64,000 nt of DNA from Yamadazyma tenuis (Eukaryota; Ascomycota; Pichiomycetes; Serinales; Debaryomycetaceae). This document shows positions 56,516-64,000 of this stretch, in pieces; position 1 is the stretch's first letter, and every line of letters begins with the position of its first letter. The translations under genes and the position numbers were made by a program. The stretch covers positions 558,001 to 622,000 of the forward strand of contig NC_089465.1 of the NCBI RefSeq assembly GCF_029203305.1, read 5' to 3'. Below the pieces are notes generated by a model. It was not told the DNA's origin and made no database searches. It saw only the letters and a list, made by a program, of their open reading frames with translations.

Positions 56516-57405
56516 TTACAGTTCGGTGGTATCATCAGAAGGTGACTCTTCGTGGGGTTTTTTGGACGATTTGCGGATCCCTTCGAGAAAGTTGCTGATG
56601 CCTTCACCCTGGTACTCGAGACCGAATGACTGAGCCAACAAGTACCCGGCCCCATTGGCATTTCTCAAGTGCTGAGTCAAGTTGGCCTTGGACTGCTGGA
56701 AGAATCCACTCCGTATCAAATCATAAATGTTGGCTCTAGTGGGATTTTGGCCAATTGTAGGCGGTAAGTCGTCCTTTACAAGTTCAAGCAATTGCTTATC
56801 AGACAAGCGATTCAAATGGGTTTCCAATACTTCAAACGGAAACGCATCCTCGAGGTCCAAAATGGGCAAATTGATGGCACTGGTACTTGTACTGGGTCTA
56901 GAGACACACGTTAATATCACCGATATCATTAACTTCGTATATTTAATACTTACTCGTTTGTGGTGGTGGCCGGCTGTGGAGGCTCTTCTTTTTGTGGCTT
57001 CTCATCCTCGTCTTCATCCTCGTCATCCATGGGGGTGAACAATTCGTTTATCCTTTTGACTAAGTCCACATCTTTATCGGTCAACTTATCCAACTCTTCG
57101 TCATCACCCACATCTTGGAGCCAAAACAAGTGTTTGGCACCCGAGCTCAAGAAAGTCAATGCCAACACACGCCCAGTCTTGCAGGAGCTGACCTGTTTGA
57201 AACTGACATCGCCAGGAATGATCAAATACTCTTGGATTTCGAAATAGCCATCCTCCGAGGACTTTTGAGTCCAATTGAAATTGTAGAATGATCCCTCTTC
57301 AGAGCGTGGTGTTATGGTAACTACACCCTTCTGTGGAAATGGAACACACTCGTGGGTGTCTTCGTCATATTCCACTTTCCCAGCGTTGAATTTAATGGTC
57401 GACAT
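56516..57405 (-). CDS. RPN13: Proteasome ubiquitin receptor Rpn13 with C-terminal DEUBAD-like domain, two exons (277 aa)
   Basis: Exon 1 (57405-56954) encodes the Pru domain: IKFNAGKVEYDEDTHECVPFPQKG, then LIIPGDVSF and SSGAKHLFWLQD, as in Rpn13/ADRM1. Exon 2 (56897-56516) encodes a helical domain LEDAFPFEVLETHLNRLSDK ... LPPTIGQNPTRANIYDLIRS ... FFQQSKANLTQHLRNANGAG. It matches the layout of the ADRM1 DEUBAD, which binds Uch37/UCHL5. The intron 56953-56898 (56 nt) has donor GTAAGT, branch TATTAAC and acceptor CTAG and keeps the frame in phase 2. S. cerevisiae Rpn13 (156 residues) has only the Pru domain, so the longer form here resembles that of fission yeast and animals. Confidence 0.88.
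56898..56953 (-). other. RPN13 intron (56 nt)
   Basis: On the minus strand the donor GTAAGT is at 56953-56948, the branch TATTAAC at 56916-56910 and the acceptor AG at 56899-56898. Without removal the frame stops one codon after the donor; with removal it joins Pru and DEUBAD-like parts in frame. Confidence 0.88.
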
Positions 57406-57471
57406 TGGTGTTGGAAGTAGAAGTAGTTTTTTTGGTTGCCACTGCGCGACAAATTCAAATCCAAACTAGCT

Positions 57472-58041
57472 ATGGAGTTCCCACCAGGTGAGATCCGAGA
57501 CATAATCGATGAAATCGCCCACATATTACGGACCAAGAACTACACTTTAGCGGTGCTGGAGGCCGCGTGTGGTGGCCTCATTTCTGCCTACCTCATCTCG
57601 GTGCCTGGAGCGTCTGACTTTTATATTGGTGGGAAGTTGGTGTACTCGCTCAAACAGAGATTGAGGTTGAGTGGGTGGTCCGCCGATGAGATACGGCACT
57701 ATATGGGACCCAGTGAGGTGGTGGCCTTAAGATTGGCCCGAACCACCAAGTACGAGTTGGGGTCGACATTTGTGCTACTGGAAACAGGGTTTGCGGGTCC
57801 TACCGTTGACCTACACTTGACGGATGGGGGTGGAACTGGTACTAGCGCGGCCGGGGCCAATGCGAGCGGTACTACTGTTGGGGCCAGCGCGGGTCCAGGA
57901 GACGTGTACTTGGGATTTGTGGGGCCAGATCGAGAACTCAGCTGTAAGCGCCAGACTCACTCGGCAAACCGGTCACAGAACATGACGGAATTTGCCCGGT
58001 TTGGTCTTGAGTTCCTTTTAGACCAATTAAGGAGTTTATAG
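57472..58041 (+). CDS. CinA C-terminal domain-like protein (nicotinamide-nucleotide amidohydrolase fold, 189 aa)
   Basis: The order of conserved blocks is that of the CinA-C/PncC family: TLAVxEAACGGLISAYL near 27-43 (bacterial T-V-A-x-A-E-S-C-T-G-G-L), then SDFYIGGKLVYS, and GFAGP near 108. After a low-complexity Gly/Ala/Thr insert of about 25 residues comes GDVYLGFVG, corresponding to G-T-V-Y-I-A. Bacterial members deamidate NMN; the yeast function is not established. The CTG codon at 57556 falls where the family has a small residue (Ala), favouring Ser over Leu. The catalytic Ser of the E-S-C-T-G-G motif is replaced by Ala here (E-A-A-C-G-G), so activity is doubtful. The first ATG is 57472, 66 bp from the RPN13 ATG. 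Confidence 0.78.
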   Translation: MEFPPGEIRDIIDEIAHILRTKNYTLAVLEAACGGLISAYLISVPGASDFYIGGKLVYSLKQRLRLSGWSADEIRHYMGPSEVVALRLARTTKYELGSTFVLLETGFAGPTVDLHLTDGGGTGTSAAGANASGTTVGASAGPGDVYLGFVGPDRELSCKRQTHSANRSQNMTEFARFGLEFLLDQLRSL

Positions 58042-58186
58042 CTTGTATATTAAATAGTACTGGGGTGTTTCGAATTTTTTTCGTGGTGGGCGCACGTCGT
58101 TTTCCCTCTCTCTCACTGACACGCTCGAATCGCTTTTTGTGAAGTGACGAAACAAAAACACAAATATAACAACTCACTGCTCAAAC

Positions 58187-59646
58187 ATGACAGGTATGTT
58201 TAATGATGCATCAGCGACCGGGTATTGGCACATCCACGCGTATAGGTGGGGCCCCAACCCTTTGCCGCCCGCTCTCACCCGTTTCCCCCTGTTCCCTACT
58301 AACTTTTATTAGCTGACGTCGACAGTATAATGCCCGAAGTGCCTGATACTTCAGAATATGAAAAAACCATTGGCAACATAAAGGATATCCCCCAGGAAGT
58401 TAAGGTGATCAAGAAAAAGTTGAACGGGTACGTTGGATTTGCCAACTTCCCCAAACAATGGCACAGAAAGTCCATTAGGAGAGGATTCAACTTGAACTTG
58501 TTGGTAGTTGGAGAAAGTGGATTGGGAAAATCCACCTTGATCAACACCTTGTTCAACAAGGAAATCTTGACCCACCGTGAGCCTGAAGCCGTCGATGAAG
58601 ACGCTGGTGCTGATTCGGTTGATGCCGTCAAGGTGCAATCTTTCAAAGATGTGGTTGAAGAAGACGGGGTGAAGTTGAACTTGGAAATCCTCACTACCCC
58701 CGGCTTCGGCGAGTTGACCAACAACACCGATCTGTGGAAGCCAGTGGTGGACGAAATCAATAGCAGGTTCGATGGGTTCTTGGAAAGCGAGAGCAGAGTT
58801 AACCGGTCTACCATTGAAGAAAAGAGAATCCACGCGTTGTTGTATTTCATTGAACCAAGTGGCCACTCTTTAAGAGCCTTAGATATCGAATTCATGAAGC
58901 AGGTCCATGAAAAGGTCAATTTGATCCCCATTGTGGCCAAAAGTGATACGCTTTCTGAAGAAGAAACCGCAGGGTTCAAGAAGAGAATCTTGGCCGATAT
59001 TGACCACCAAGGAATCAGGGTTTTTAAGCCCATCCAATACGATAATGATGATGAAGAAACCTTAACTATCAGCAAACAGATCATGGATAAAGTGCCATTT
59101 GCCGTGGTAGGATCCACTAGAGAAGTGCAAAATGCTCAAGGTAAATTGGTTAGAGGCAGAAGTTATCCATGGGGAACCATCGAGGTCGACAATGAGGATC
59201 ACAATGACTTTACCAAGTTGAAGCAATTGTTGATTAGAAACTACTTGGAAGAGTTGAAAGAGCACACCGCCAACTATTTGTATGAAAAGTACAGAACTGA
59301 GAAATTGGTCAAGATGGGTATTGAGCAAGATGATACTGTCTTTAGAGAATTCGATCCGGTTGCCAGACAAGAGGAAGAAAGAACCTTACACGAGGCCAAG
59401 TTGGCAAAAATGGAAGCCGAAATGAAGGCGGTCTTTCAACTGAAAGTTACTGAAAAGGAAAAGAAGTTACAGAGAAGTGAAGCAGATTTGTTCGCCAGGC
59501 ACAAGGAAATGAAAGATAAATTGGCCAAGCAGATCAAGTTATTGGAAGACAAGAAGGCCCAATTAGAGAAACAAAAAACCTTGCCCCAAGACCCTCCTGC
59601 TTCTCAACCAGCTCCTCAGAAGACTCGTAAAGGGTTCTTACGTTGA
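58187..59646 (+). CDS. CDC3: Septin Cdc3, two exons (446 aa)
   Basis: Exon 1 (58187-58193) is ATGACAG. The intron 58194-58312 has donor GTATGT, branch TACTAAC at 58297-58303 and acceptor TTAG. Exon 2 (58313-59646) continues in frame as ADVDSIMPEVPD. The protein contains the polybasic KKLNGYVGFANFPKQWHRKS, P-loop GESGLGKST, switch TTPGFGE, AKSD and the septin unique element, then a C-terminal coiled coil ending KTRKGFLR. Cdc3 of S. cerevisiae ends KKKGFLR and has the same RRS/VGFAN start. Cdc3 builds the bud-neck filaments. A start at the internal ATG 58330 without the intron is possible but the splice signals are perfect. The CTG at 58732 aligns with Ser of Cdc3. Confidence 0.95.
58194..58312 (+). 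other. CDC3 intron (119 nt)
   Basis: The donor is GTATGT at 58194-58199, the branch TACTAAC at 58297-58303, the acceptor AG at 58311-58312. Exon 1 holds just seven coding bases. Confidence 0.9.
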
Positions 59647-59789
59647 GCTTACTCTACTATGTATACGAGTTATTTTTGTACCAAATGCGAAGTGTCCCAC
59701 AATCGGAAATCCAGTTTGACGCGCGCTTGATGAAATTCCATCATCCATTTTTTTTTGGTATTCGCATCCCCTTGTTTTCTACTCACACG

Positions 59790-60635
59790 ATGGAGAACGA
59801 TTCTACAAAACAACCTCCACAATCGGCCTCCGGGCCATCCAAATCCACCGTTACCGGTGCCTCATCTACCTCCAAGGTCACTGGCTCAATTAACAAAGAG
59901 CAATTGGCCAGTACCATCAAAACCTTACAATTTGCCTGGTTTGTCGGACATGTGTTCACATTGCTCGGAGTATTTTTTTACTTCACAGTAGCCTACTTCA
60001 AATTCGGCAAGAAAATCTACTGGTTCTACTTCGACTTGGCCACCGTAGGAATCATCCAAAGTTTCGGGATTTTGGTGTACCAATTGGTCAAGAAACAAGG
60101 ATTTAATGTTAAGACTTTGATCAAAGACGATAACGTTCACTTTTTGGGATTGGGAATCATGTTCTTAATCTTGAGACCTTATATCATTCTCCCATACTTG
60201 CCATTCCAGTTGTTCTCCTTATTCCATGTCTTGACGTATAGTAAGGCTTATTTGTTACCTATCTTCAACTTGGGAGAAACTTCCAAGCCATACACCACCA
60301 TCGACAAGTTTGTTGCTCAAAACAACGGCAAATCGATCCAATTGGCCGGGTTCTTGGAATTAATCTCATTGGCATTCTTATTTGCTAGAGTGTTACTTTT
60401 CAGAAAGAGATCGTTGACTCCATTTTTGGTGTACTTGATCTTTATCAAGTTGAGATACGAAAAGTCGGTGGTTACCAGGAATCACGTTAAAACCCTCGAG
60501 GTTAGAATCGACGGTCTTATCAATAACCTCAACAACCCGGGGGTCAAGAATGTATGGATCAAGGTAAAGGGAGCCTTTAGTAAGGTTGGCTCTTTTATCT
60601 TGGTCAATGACTATAAGAAGAACAAGGTTAACTAA
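59790..60635 (+). CDS. POM33: Pom33/Per33 (TMEM33) family ER and nuclear pore membrane protein (281 aa)
   Basis: The protein has four or so membrane segments, beginning with LQFAWFVGHVFTLLGVFFYF, which is the hallmark first helix of the family (S. cerevisiae Pom33: QFLWFVGHFLTLLGVF). A hydrophilic, Ser/Thr-rich N-terminus of about 45 residues precedes it, and the C-terminal tail is amphipathic and basic, as needed for membrane curvature binding. Pom33 helps distribute nuclear pore complexes. Length is close to the 279 residues of Pom33. I start at the ATG at 59790: the frame extends about 49 codons upstream into CDC3, with other Met codons but no family counterpart. Pom33 and Per33 cannot be told apart by eye. 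Confidence 0.88.
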   Translation: MENDSTKQPPQSASGPSKSTVTGASSTSKVTGSINKEQLASTIKTLQFAWFVGHVFTLLGVFFYFTVAYFKFGKKIYWFYFDLATVGIIQSFGILVYQLVKKQGFNVKTLIKDDNVHFLGLGIMFLILRPYIILPYLPFQLFSLFHVLTYSKAYLLPIFNLGETSKPYTTIDKFVAQNNGKSIQLAGFLELISLAFLFARVLLFRKRSLTPFLVYLIFIKLRYEKSVVTRNHVKTLEVRIDGLINNLNNPGVKNVWIKVKGAFSKVGSFILVNDYKKNKVN

Positions 60636-60726
60636 GTTATATGTATGAAGCTTTCACGTGATCGGAGCTCTTTTTGTTGCTGAGCTACGCGCGTTTATTT
60701 CTTGTGGTGGCGGCTGGCGTGGATGA

Positions 60727-60734
60727 GAAATTTC
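60727..60734. promoter_or_regulatory. Heat-shock element core GAAATTTC
   Basis: Two inverted nGAAn/nTTCn units in the exact GAAnnTTC spacing lie 186 bp upstream of the HSP70 ATG. Confidence 0.5.
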
Positions 60735-60781
60735 GGTATCTTTGGATATACGCACGACAATACTTGCTGCAAACCGACAAT

Positions 60782-60806
60782 CGAAATTTTTGGAACATTT
60801 TGGAAC
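60782..60806. promoter_or_regulatory. Step-type heat-shock element (three GAA units, 5-bp gaps)
   Basis: cGAAa, gGAAc and gGAAc start at 60782, 60792 and 60802, exactly 10 bp apart. This is the step-type arrangement recognised by yeast Hsf1, about 115 bp before the HSP70 ATG. Confidence 0.65.
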
Positions 60807-60843
60807 AAAAAATTTTCAGCCATTTTCGTCCATACATTTTATC

Positions 60844-60851
60844 TATATAAA
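60844..60851 (+). promoter_or_regulatory. TATA box TATATAAA of HSP70
   Basis: The perfect TATATAAA lies 69 bp upstream of the ATG, a normal distance for a strongly inducible yeast gene. Confidence 0.6.
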
Positions 60852-60919
60852 GTGTAATAAATCACATAAAGTAATTTTTTGGAAATCTATCTTTTCACTT
60901 TTTAAACTATATATACACA

Positions 60920-62848
60920 ATGTCTAAAGCCGTTGGTATTGATTTAGGTACAACCTACTCCTGTGTGGCTCACTTCAGTAATGACAGAGTCGAAATTATT
61001 GCTAATGATCAAGGTAACAGAACCACTCCATCTTTCGTGGCCTTCACTGACTCTGAAAGATTGATTGGTGATGCCGCAAAGAATCAAGCTGCTATGAACC
61101 CCGCCAATACCGTTTTCGACGCTAAGCGTTTGATCGGTAGAAAATTTGACGATGCTGAAGTCCAAGGTGATATTAAGCACTTTCCATTTAAGGTTGTTAA
61201 CAAGGGTGGAAAGCCTCAAATTGAAGTTGACTTCAAAGGTGAAACCAAGGTATTCACTCCAGAAGAAGTTTCTTCTATGATTTTGACCAAGATGAAGGAA
61301 ACCGCTGAATCTTTCTTGGGTGCTACCGTTAACGATGCCGTTGTCACCGTGCCAGCCTACTTTAACGATTCCCAAAGACAAGCCACCAAGGATGCTGGTT
61401 TGATTGCTGGTTTAAACGTCTTGAGAATCATTAACGAACCAACTGCTGCTGCCATTGCTTACGGTTTGGATAAGAAGGACGAACAAGAAAAGAACGTTTT
61501 GATCTTTGACTTGGGTGGTGGTACTTTCGATGTATCTTTGTTATCCATTGAAGATGGTATCTTTGAAGTCAAGTCCACTGCTGGTGACACTCACTTGGGT
61601 GGTGAAGATTTCGACCACAGATTGGTTAACCACTTCATCAACGAATTCAAGAGAAAGAACAAGAAGGATTTGGCCGGTAACCAAAGAGCCTTGAGAAGAT
61701 TGAGAACCGCTTGTGAAAGAGCCAAGAGAACTTTATCATCTTCTGCTCAAACCTCCATCGAAATCGACTCCTTGTACGAAGGTATTGACTTTTACACTTC
61801 TATCACCAGAGCCAGATTCGAAGAATTGTGTCAAGATTTATTCAGATCTACTTTGGACCCTGTCGAAAAAGTTTTGGTTGATGCCAAGGTTGACAAGTCT
61901 CAAGTTGACGAAATTGTCTTGGTTGGTGGTTCTACCAGAATTCCAAAGGTGCAAAAGTTGGTTTCTGACTTTTTCAACGGTAAGGAACCAAACAAGTCTA
62001 TTAACCCAGATGAAGCTGTTGCTTACGGGGCTGCTGTTCAAGCCGCTATCTTGTCCGGTGACACTTCTTCTAAGGTTCAAGACTTGTTGTTGTTGGATGT
62101 TGCTCCATTGTCCTTGGGTATTGAAACTGCCGGTGGTATCATGACCAAATTGATCCCAAGAAACTCTACCATTCCAACCAAGAAGTCTGAAACTTTCTCT
62201 ACTTATGCTGACAACCAACCAGGTGTGTTGATTCAAGTGTTTGAAGGTGAAAGAGCCAAGACTAAGGACAACAACTTGTTGGGTAAGTTTGAATTGTCTG
62301 GTATTCCACCAGCTCCAAGAGGTGTTCCACAAATTGAAGTTACCTTCGACATGGATGCCAATGGTATTTTGAATGTTTCTGCCGTTGAAAAGGGTACTGG
62401 TAAGACTCAACAGATTACCATCACCAATGACAAGGGTAGATTATCTAAGGAAGATATCGAAAGAATGGTTAACGAAGCCGAAAAATACAAGGATGAAGAT
62501 GAAAAGGAAGCTAACAGAGTTCAAGCCAAGAATGGTTTGGAATCTTATGCCTACTCTTTGAAATCCTCTTTGGGTGAAGAACAATTGAAGAGTAAATTAG
62601 ACGCTGCTGAAATTGAAGAAGTCACTAAGGCTGCTGACGAAACCATCCAATGGTTAGATGCTAACCAAACTGCCACTCAAGAAGAATTTGCTGACAAACA
62701 AAAGGAATTGGAAGGAAAGGCCAACCCAATCATGGCTAAGGCTTACCAAGGTGGTGCCGCTCCCGGTGGTGCTGCTCCAGGTGGATTCCCAGGTGCTGCC
62801 CCAGGTGCTGAAGCCAACGATGGACCAACTGTTGAAGAAGTTGATTAA
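60920..62848 (+). CDS. SSA1: Cytosolic HSP70 chaperone, SSA type (642 aa)
   Basis: All HSP70 landmarks are present: [16 protein letters not shown] at the N-terminus, [13 protein letters not shown] near residue 195, [13 protein letters not shown] near 333, the interdomain linker [13 protein letters not shown] near 390, and the C-terminal G/A/P repeats ending GPTVEEVD. The EEVD end marks a cytosolic Ssa, not the ER (HDEL) or mitochondrial form. It folds and disaggregates proteins with Hsp40 and Hsp110 partners and binds TPR co-chaperones by EEVD. Codon use is extremely biased and no CTG is present, as for a very highly expressed gene. Paralogue number (SSA1/SSA2) cannot be decided from the sequence. 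Confidence 0.97.
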   Translation: MSKAVGIDLGTTYSCVAHFSNDRVEIIANDQGNRTTPSFVAFTDSERLIGDAAKNQAAMNPANTVFDAKRLIGRKFDDAEVQGDIKHFPFKVVNKGGKPQIEVDFKGETKVFTPEEVSSMILTKMKETAESFLGATVNDAVVTVPAYFNDSQRQATKDAGLIAGLNVLRIINEPTAAAIAYGLDKKDEQEKNVLIFDLGGGTFDVSLLSIEDGIFEVKSTAGDTHLGGEDFDHRLVNHFINEFKRKNKKDLAGNQRALRRLRTACERAKRTLSSSAQTSIEIDSLYEGIDFYTSITRARFEELCQDLFRSTLDPVEKVLVDAKVDKSQVDEIVLVGGSTRIPKVQKLVSDFFNGKEPNKSINPDEAVAYGAAVQAAILSGDTSSKVQDLLLLDVAPLSLGIETAGGIMTKLIPRNSTIPTKKSETFSTYADNQPGVLIQVFEGERAKTKDNNLLGKFELSGIPPAPRGVPQIEVTFDMDANGILNVSAVEKGTGKTQQITITNDKGRLSKEDIERMVNEAEKYKDEDEKEANRVQAKNGLESYAYSLKSSLGEEQLKSKLDAAEIEEVTKAADETIQWLDANQTATQEEFADKQKELEGKANPIMAKAYQGGAAPGGAAPGGFPGAAPGAEANDGPTVEEVD

Positions 62849-63004
62849 ACCAACTGCTATTATTATTAATGATTATATAATTTTGCTGGTTTGCAAAAGC
62901 TTTAGAGGTTATATAGAGAATACATGAAAAACATTTTATTTTTATCCGACTTTCCGGAGTTTTAAATTCTGGGGTTCCGCTTATCCATCACCATATCGGT
63001 TGTA

Positions 63005-63042
63005 CTGGAGTTAAGTATGCAGATCACTACGCTTAACTCCAG
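63005..63042. repeat. Inverted repeat CTGGAGTTAAG with 16-bp spacer; third copy at 63453
   Basis: CTGGAGTTAAG (63005-63015) and its reverse complement CTTAACTCCAG (63032-63042) form an 11-bp perfect pair. A third copy CTGGAGTTAAG is at 63453-63463. The third copy and the reversed second share the extended 13-mer CTGGAGTTAAGCG. Confidence 0.85.
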
Positions 63043-63284
63043 AATTCCTTTAAACCTGGGGTTAATGACAGTTCCAAAGCCCGCTATAGGCACAGAACCC
63101 TTCCTTTTATCCCATGTGCCTTAACGACATCCACTTTTCTTTTTTGTTAGAAAGTTGTTTGCTTAAGCAAAGTACCCCACGGTGGTGCAAACAGAGTGGT
63201 CCCTGGTCCCACTAACTTTGCGAGAGGGGCTCAATGGCCTGGCACCAGCGCGCGGCGGCGACGGTGCTGCTTCCCCTCTCGTCG

Positions 63285-63298
63285 GGGGAAGCTTCCCC
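63285..63298. repeat. Perfect palindrome GGGGAAGCTTCCCC
   Basis: The 14-bp palindrome adjoins a second pairing block (CTTCCCC at 63270-63276), so alternative hairpins are possible. It lies in a GC-rich patch about 410 bp before the ACS ATG. Confidence 0.7.
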
Positions 63299-63357
63299 TA
63301 CGCCTGGGCCCAACAGAAATGGACGTGAGCGCGCCAGCACACGACGCTGTCCCGCTA

Positions 63358-63364
63358 TGACTCA
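63358..63364. promoter_or_regulatory. TGACTCA (Gcn4/AP-1 type) site
   Basis: A perfect TGACTCA heptamer about 345 bp upstream of the acetyl-CoA synthetase ATG. Function is uncertain. Confidence 0.3.
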
Positions 63365-63707
63365 GGCTATATTAACTGGACTATTGTTTAAAGCACCAGG
63401 GAGTAACCTGACAAAATGTCGCAAATGGATAAAAGGCACAGGAGGCTGGAGCCTGGAGTTAAGCGACGTTTCTGTGGCAGTAAATCACCCGATACATAAC
63501 CGTAGGAATAGCAAATCAAATTAAACGTGATTATTTTCACTCATCCTATAAATATACGCCTATGGCGAAGTCGGTGGAATTTTTTAAATTTTTTTGGCTG
63601 TTACCCAATATTTTGCGTACCAACAAAAAAACCTCCTATACGAAGCGTCGCGTTTGAAAAATTCCAATCACCAATCGTATAGGCTCTTTTTTTGAAACAA
63701 TACTATC

Positions 63708-64000
63708 ATGACCAACACAGAACACAAGGTGGTCCACGAGGCCAACGGCTGCCAATCTCATGATACTCCCAAGGAGTTCTACGACAGGCAACCCGAGCCA
63801 GGCTTCATCAAAGACATCGATCAATACTATCAGATGTATCACAAGTCCATTCAACAACCAGACGAATTTTTCGGACCTTTGGCCCGCGAGTTGTTACACT
63901 GGGACAAAGACTTCGCCAAGGTGCGCTCTGGTTCGTTGGATACCGGGGATGTTGCCTGGTTTTTGGGAGGTGAATTAAATGCCTGTTACAACTGTGTTGA
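63708..64000 (+). CDS. ACS2: Acetyl-CoA synthetase, 5' part only (ACS2-like)
   Basis: The first 97 residues are visible and run off the window. VVHEANGCQSHDTPKEFYDR, FFGPLARELLHWDKDFAKV, RSGSLDTGDVAWFLGGELNA and CYNCV match the N-terminal region of yeast and Candida acetyl-CoA synthetases, where the sequence continues to Asp-Arg-His. The short, presequence-free start resembles Acs2 more than Acs1. The enzyme makes acetyl-CoA from acetate, CoA and ATP in the cytosol and nucleus. The AMP-binding motifs lie outside the window. Confidence 0.9.
   Translation, partial: MTNTEHKVVHEANGCQSHDTPKEFYDRQPEPGFIKDIDQYYQMYHKSIQQPDEFFGPLARELLHWDKDFAKVRSGSLDTGDVAWFLGGELNACYNCV

Larger units (their letters stand above)
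60636..60919 (+). other. HSP70 promoter region
   Basis: This 284-bp gap contains a TCACGTGA palindrome (60654-60661), a perfect GAAnnTTC heat-shock half-pair (60727-60734), a step-type heat-shock element (60782-60806) and a TATATAAA box (60844-60851) before the HSP70 ATG. Confidence 0.7.
62849..63707 (+). other. Intergenic region HSP70 to acetyl-CoA synthetase, no gene seen
   Basis: This 859-bp region is the probable ACS promoter. It contains a repeated word CTGGAGTTAAG (three copies), a GC-rich block near 63,240-63,310 with a perfect 14-bp palindrome, a TGACTCA site (63358-63364) and T-rich tracts. A frame 63234-63524 has no homology. Confidence 0.55.

Noticed and set aside
63234..63524. 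Plus-strand frame of 96 codons in the ACS promoter region
   Set aside because: Its sequence is dominated by the GC-rich palindromic block, it has no homology and lies within the ACS upstream region.
1..64000. tRNA genes
   Set aside because: I scanned for B-box-like GGTTCGAATCC words with matching A-boxes and found no convincing pair; a covariance-model search would be decisive.

Overview
The window is nuclear DNA of a budding yeast (Saccharomycotina). Genes are compact and mostly intronless. The few introns have GTATGT or GTAAGT donors and TACTAAC or TATTAAC branch sites, and nearly every protein has a Saccharomyces or Candida counterpart. Several CTG codons (in ARL3, ATG1, CDC3 and the CinA-like gene) fall where relatives carry serine or another small or polar residue, and a Candida-type secretory lipase is present. 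Together these point to the CUG-Ser1 clade (Debaryomycetaceae/Metschnikowiaceae), so CTG should be read as Ser. No phage, CRISPR, rRNA, tRNA or intact transposon was found.

Layout: 1-6.1 kb holds a truncated steryl-glucosidase-like gene (EGH1), PRP22, ARL3 and a small protein with a conserved internal duplication. 6.7-10.5 kb is one very large Ala/Gly/Ser-rich repeat protein. 10.8-19.5 kb holds RPL2 (intron), an ABCC vacuolar transporter and a methionine-permease-like gene. 19.6-35.5 kb is dense: a Rec114-like gene, a small membrane protein, GID8, CWH41, RRN6, MZT1, TRP5, a small coiled-coil protein, a PCI/SAC3-like gene, an MFS transporter and FMT1. 35.6-45 kb is VPS13. 45-47.2 kb is a 2.2-kb gene-poor gap, followed by a secretory lipase, ATG1, SAK1, RPN13 (intron), a CinA-C-like gene, CDC3 (intron), POM33, an SSA-type HSP70 and the 5' end of an acetyl-CoA synthetase.

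The genes do not form a single pathway. Themes that recur are nutrient and stress signalling and turnover (GID8, ATG1, SAK1, RPN13, HSP70), membranes and the secretory route (ARL3, CWH41, VPS13, POM33), and core RNA/ribosome functions (PRP22, RRN6, RPL2). Regulation visible in the sequence includes a Gcn4-type site in front of TRP5 and a step-type heat-shock element in front of HSP70.

I saw no clear new multi-gene system. The best candidates for new biology are the 107-residue protein with two motif copies kept identical in protein but not in DNA, the giant protein with three copies of an unrecognised domain, the intron-split RPN13 that keeps a DEUBAD-like tail, and the 2.2-kb gap with small cysteine-containing reading frames. 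Family assignments rest on motif recall and were not checked by database search.
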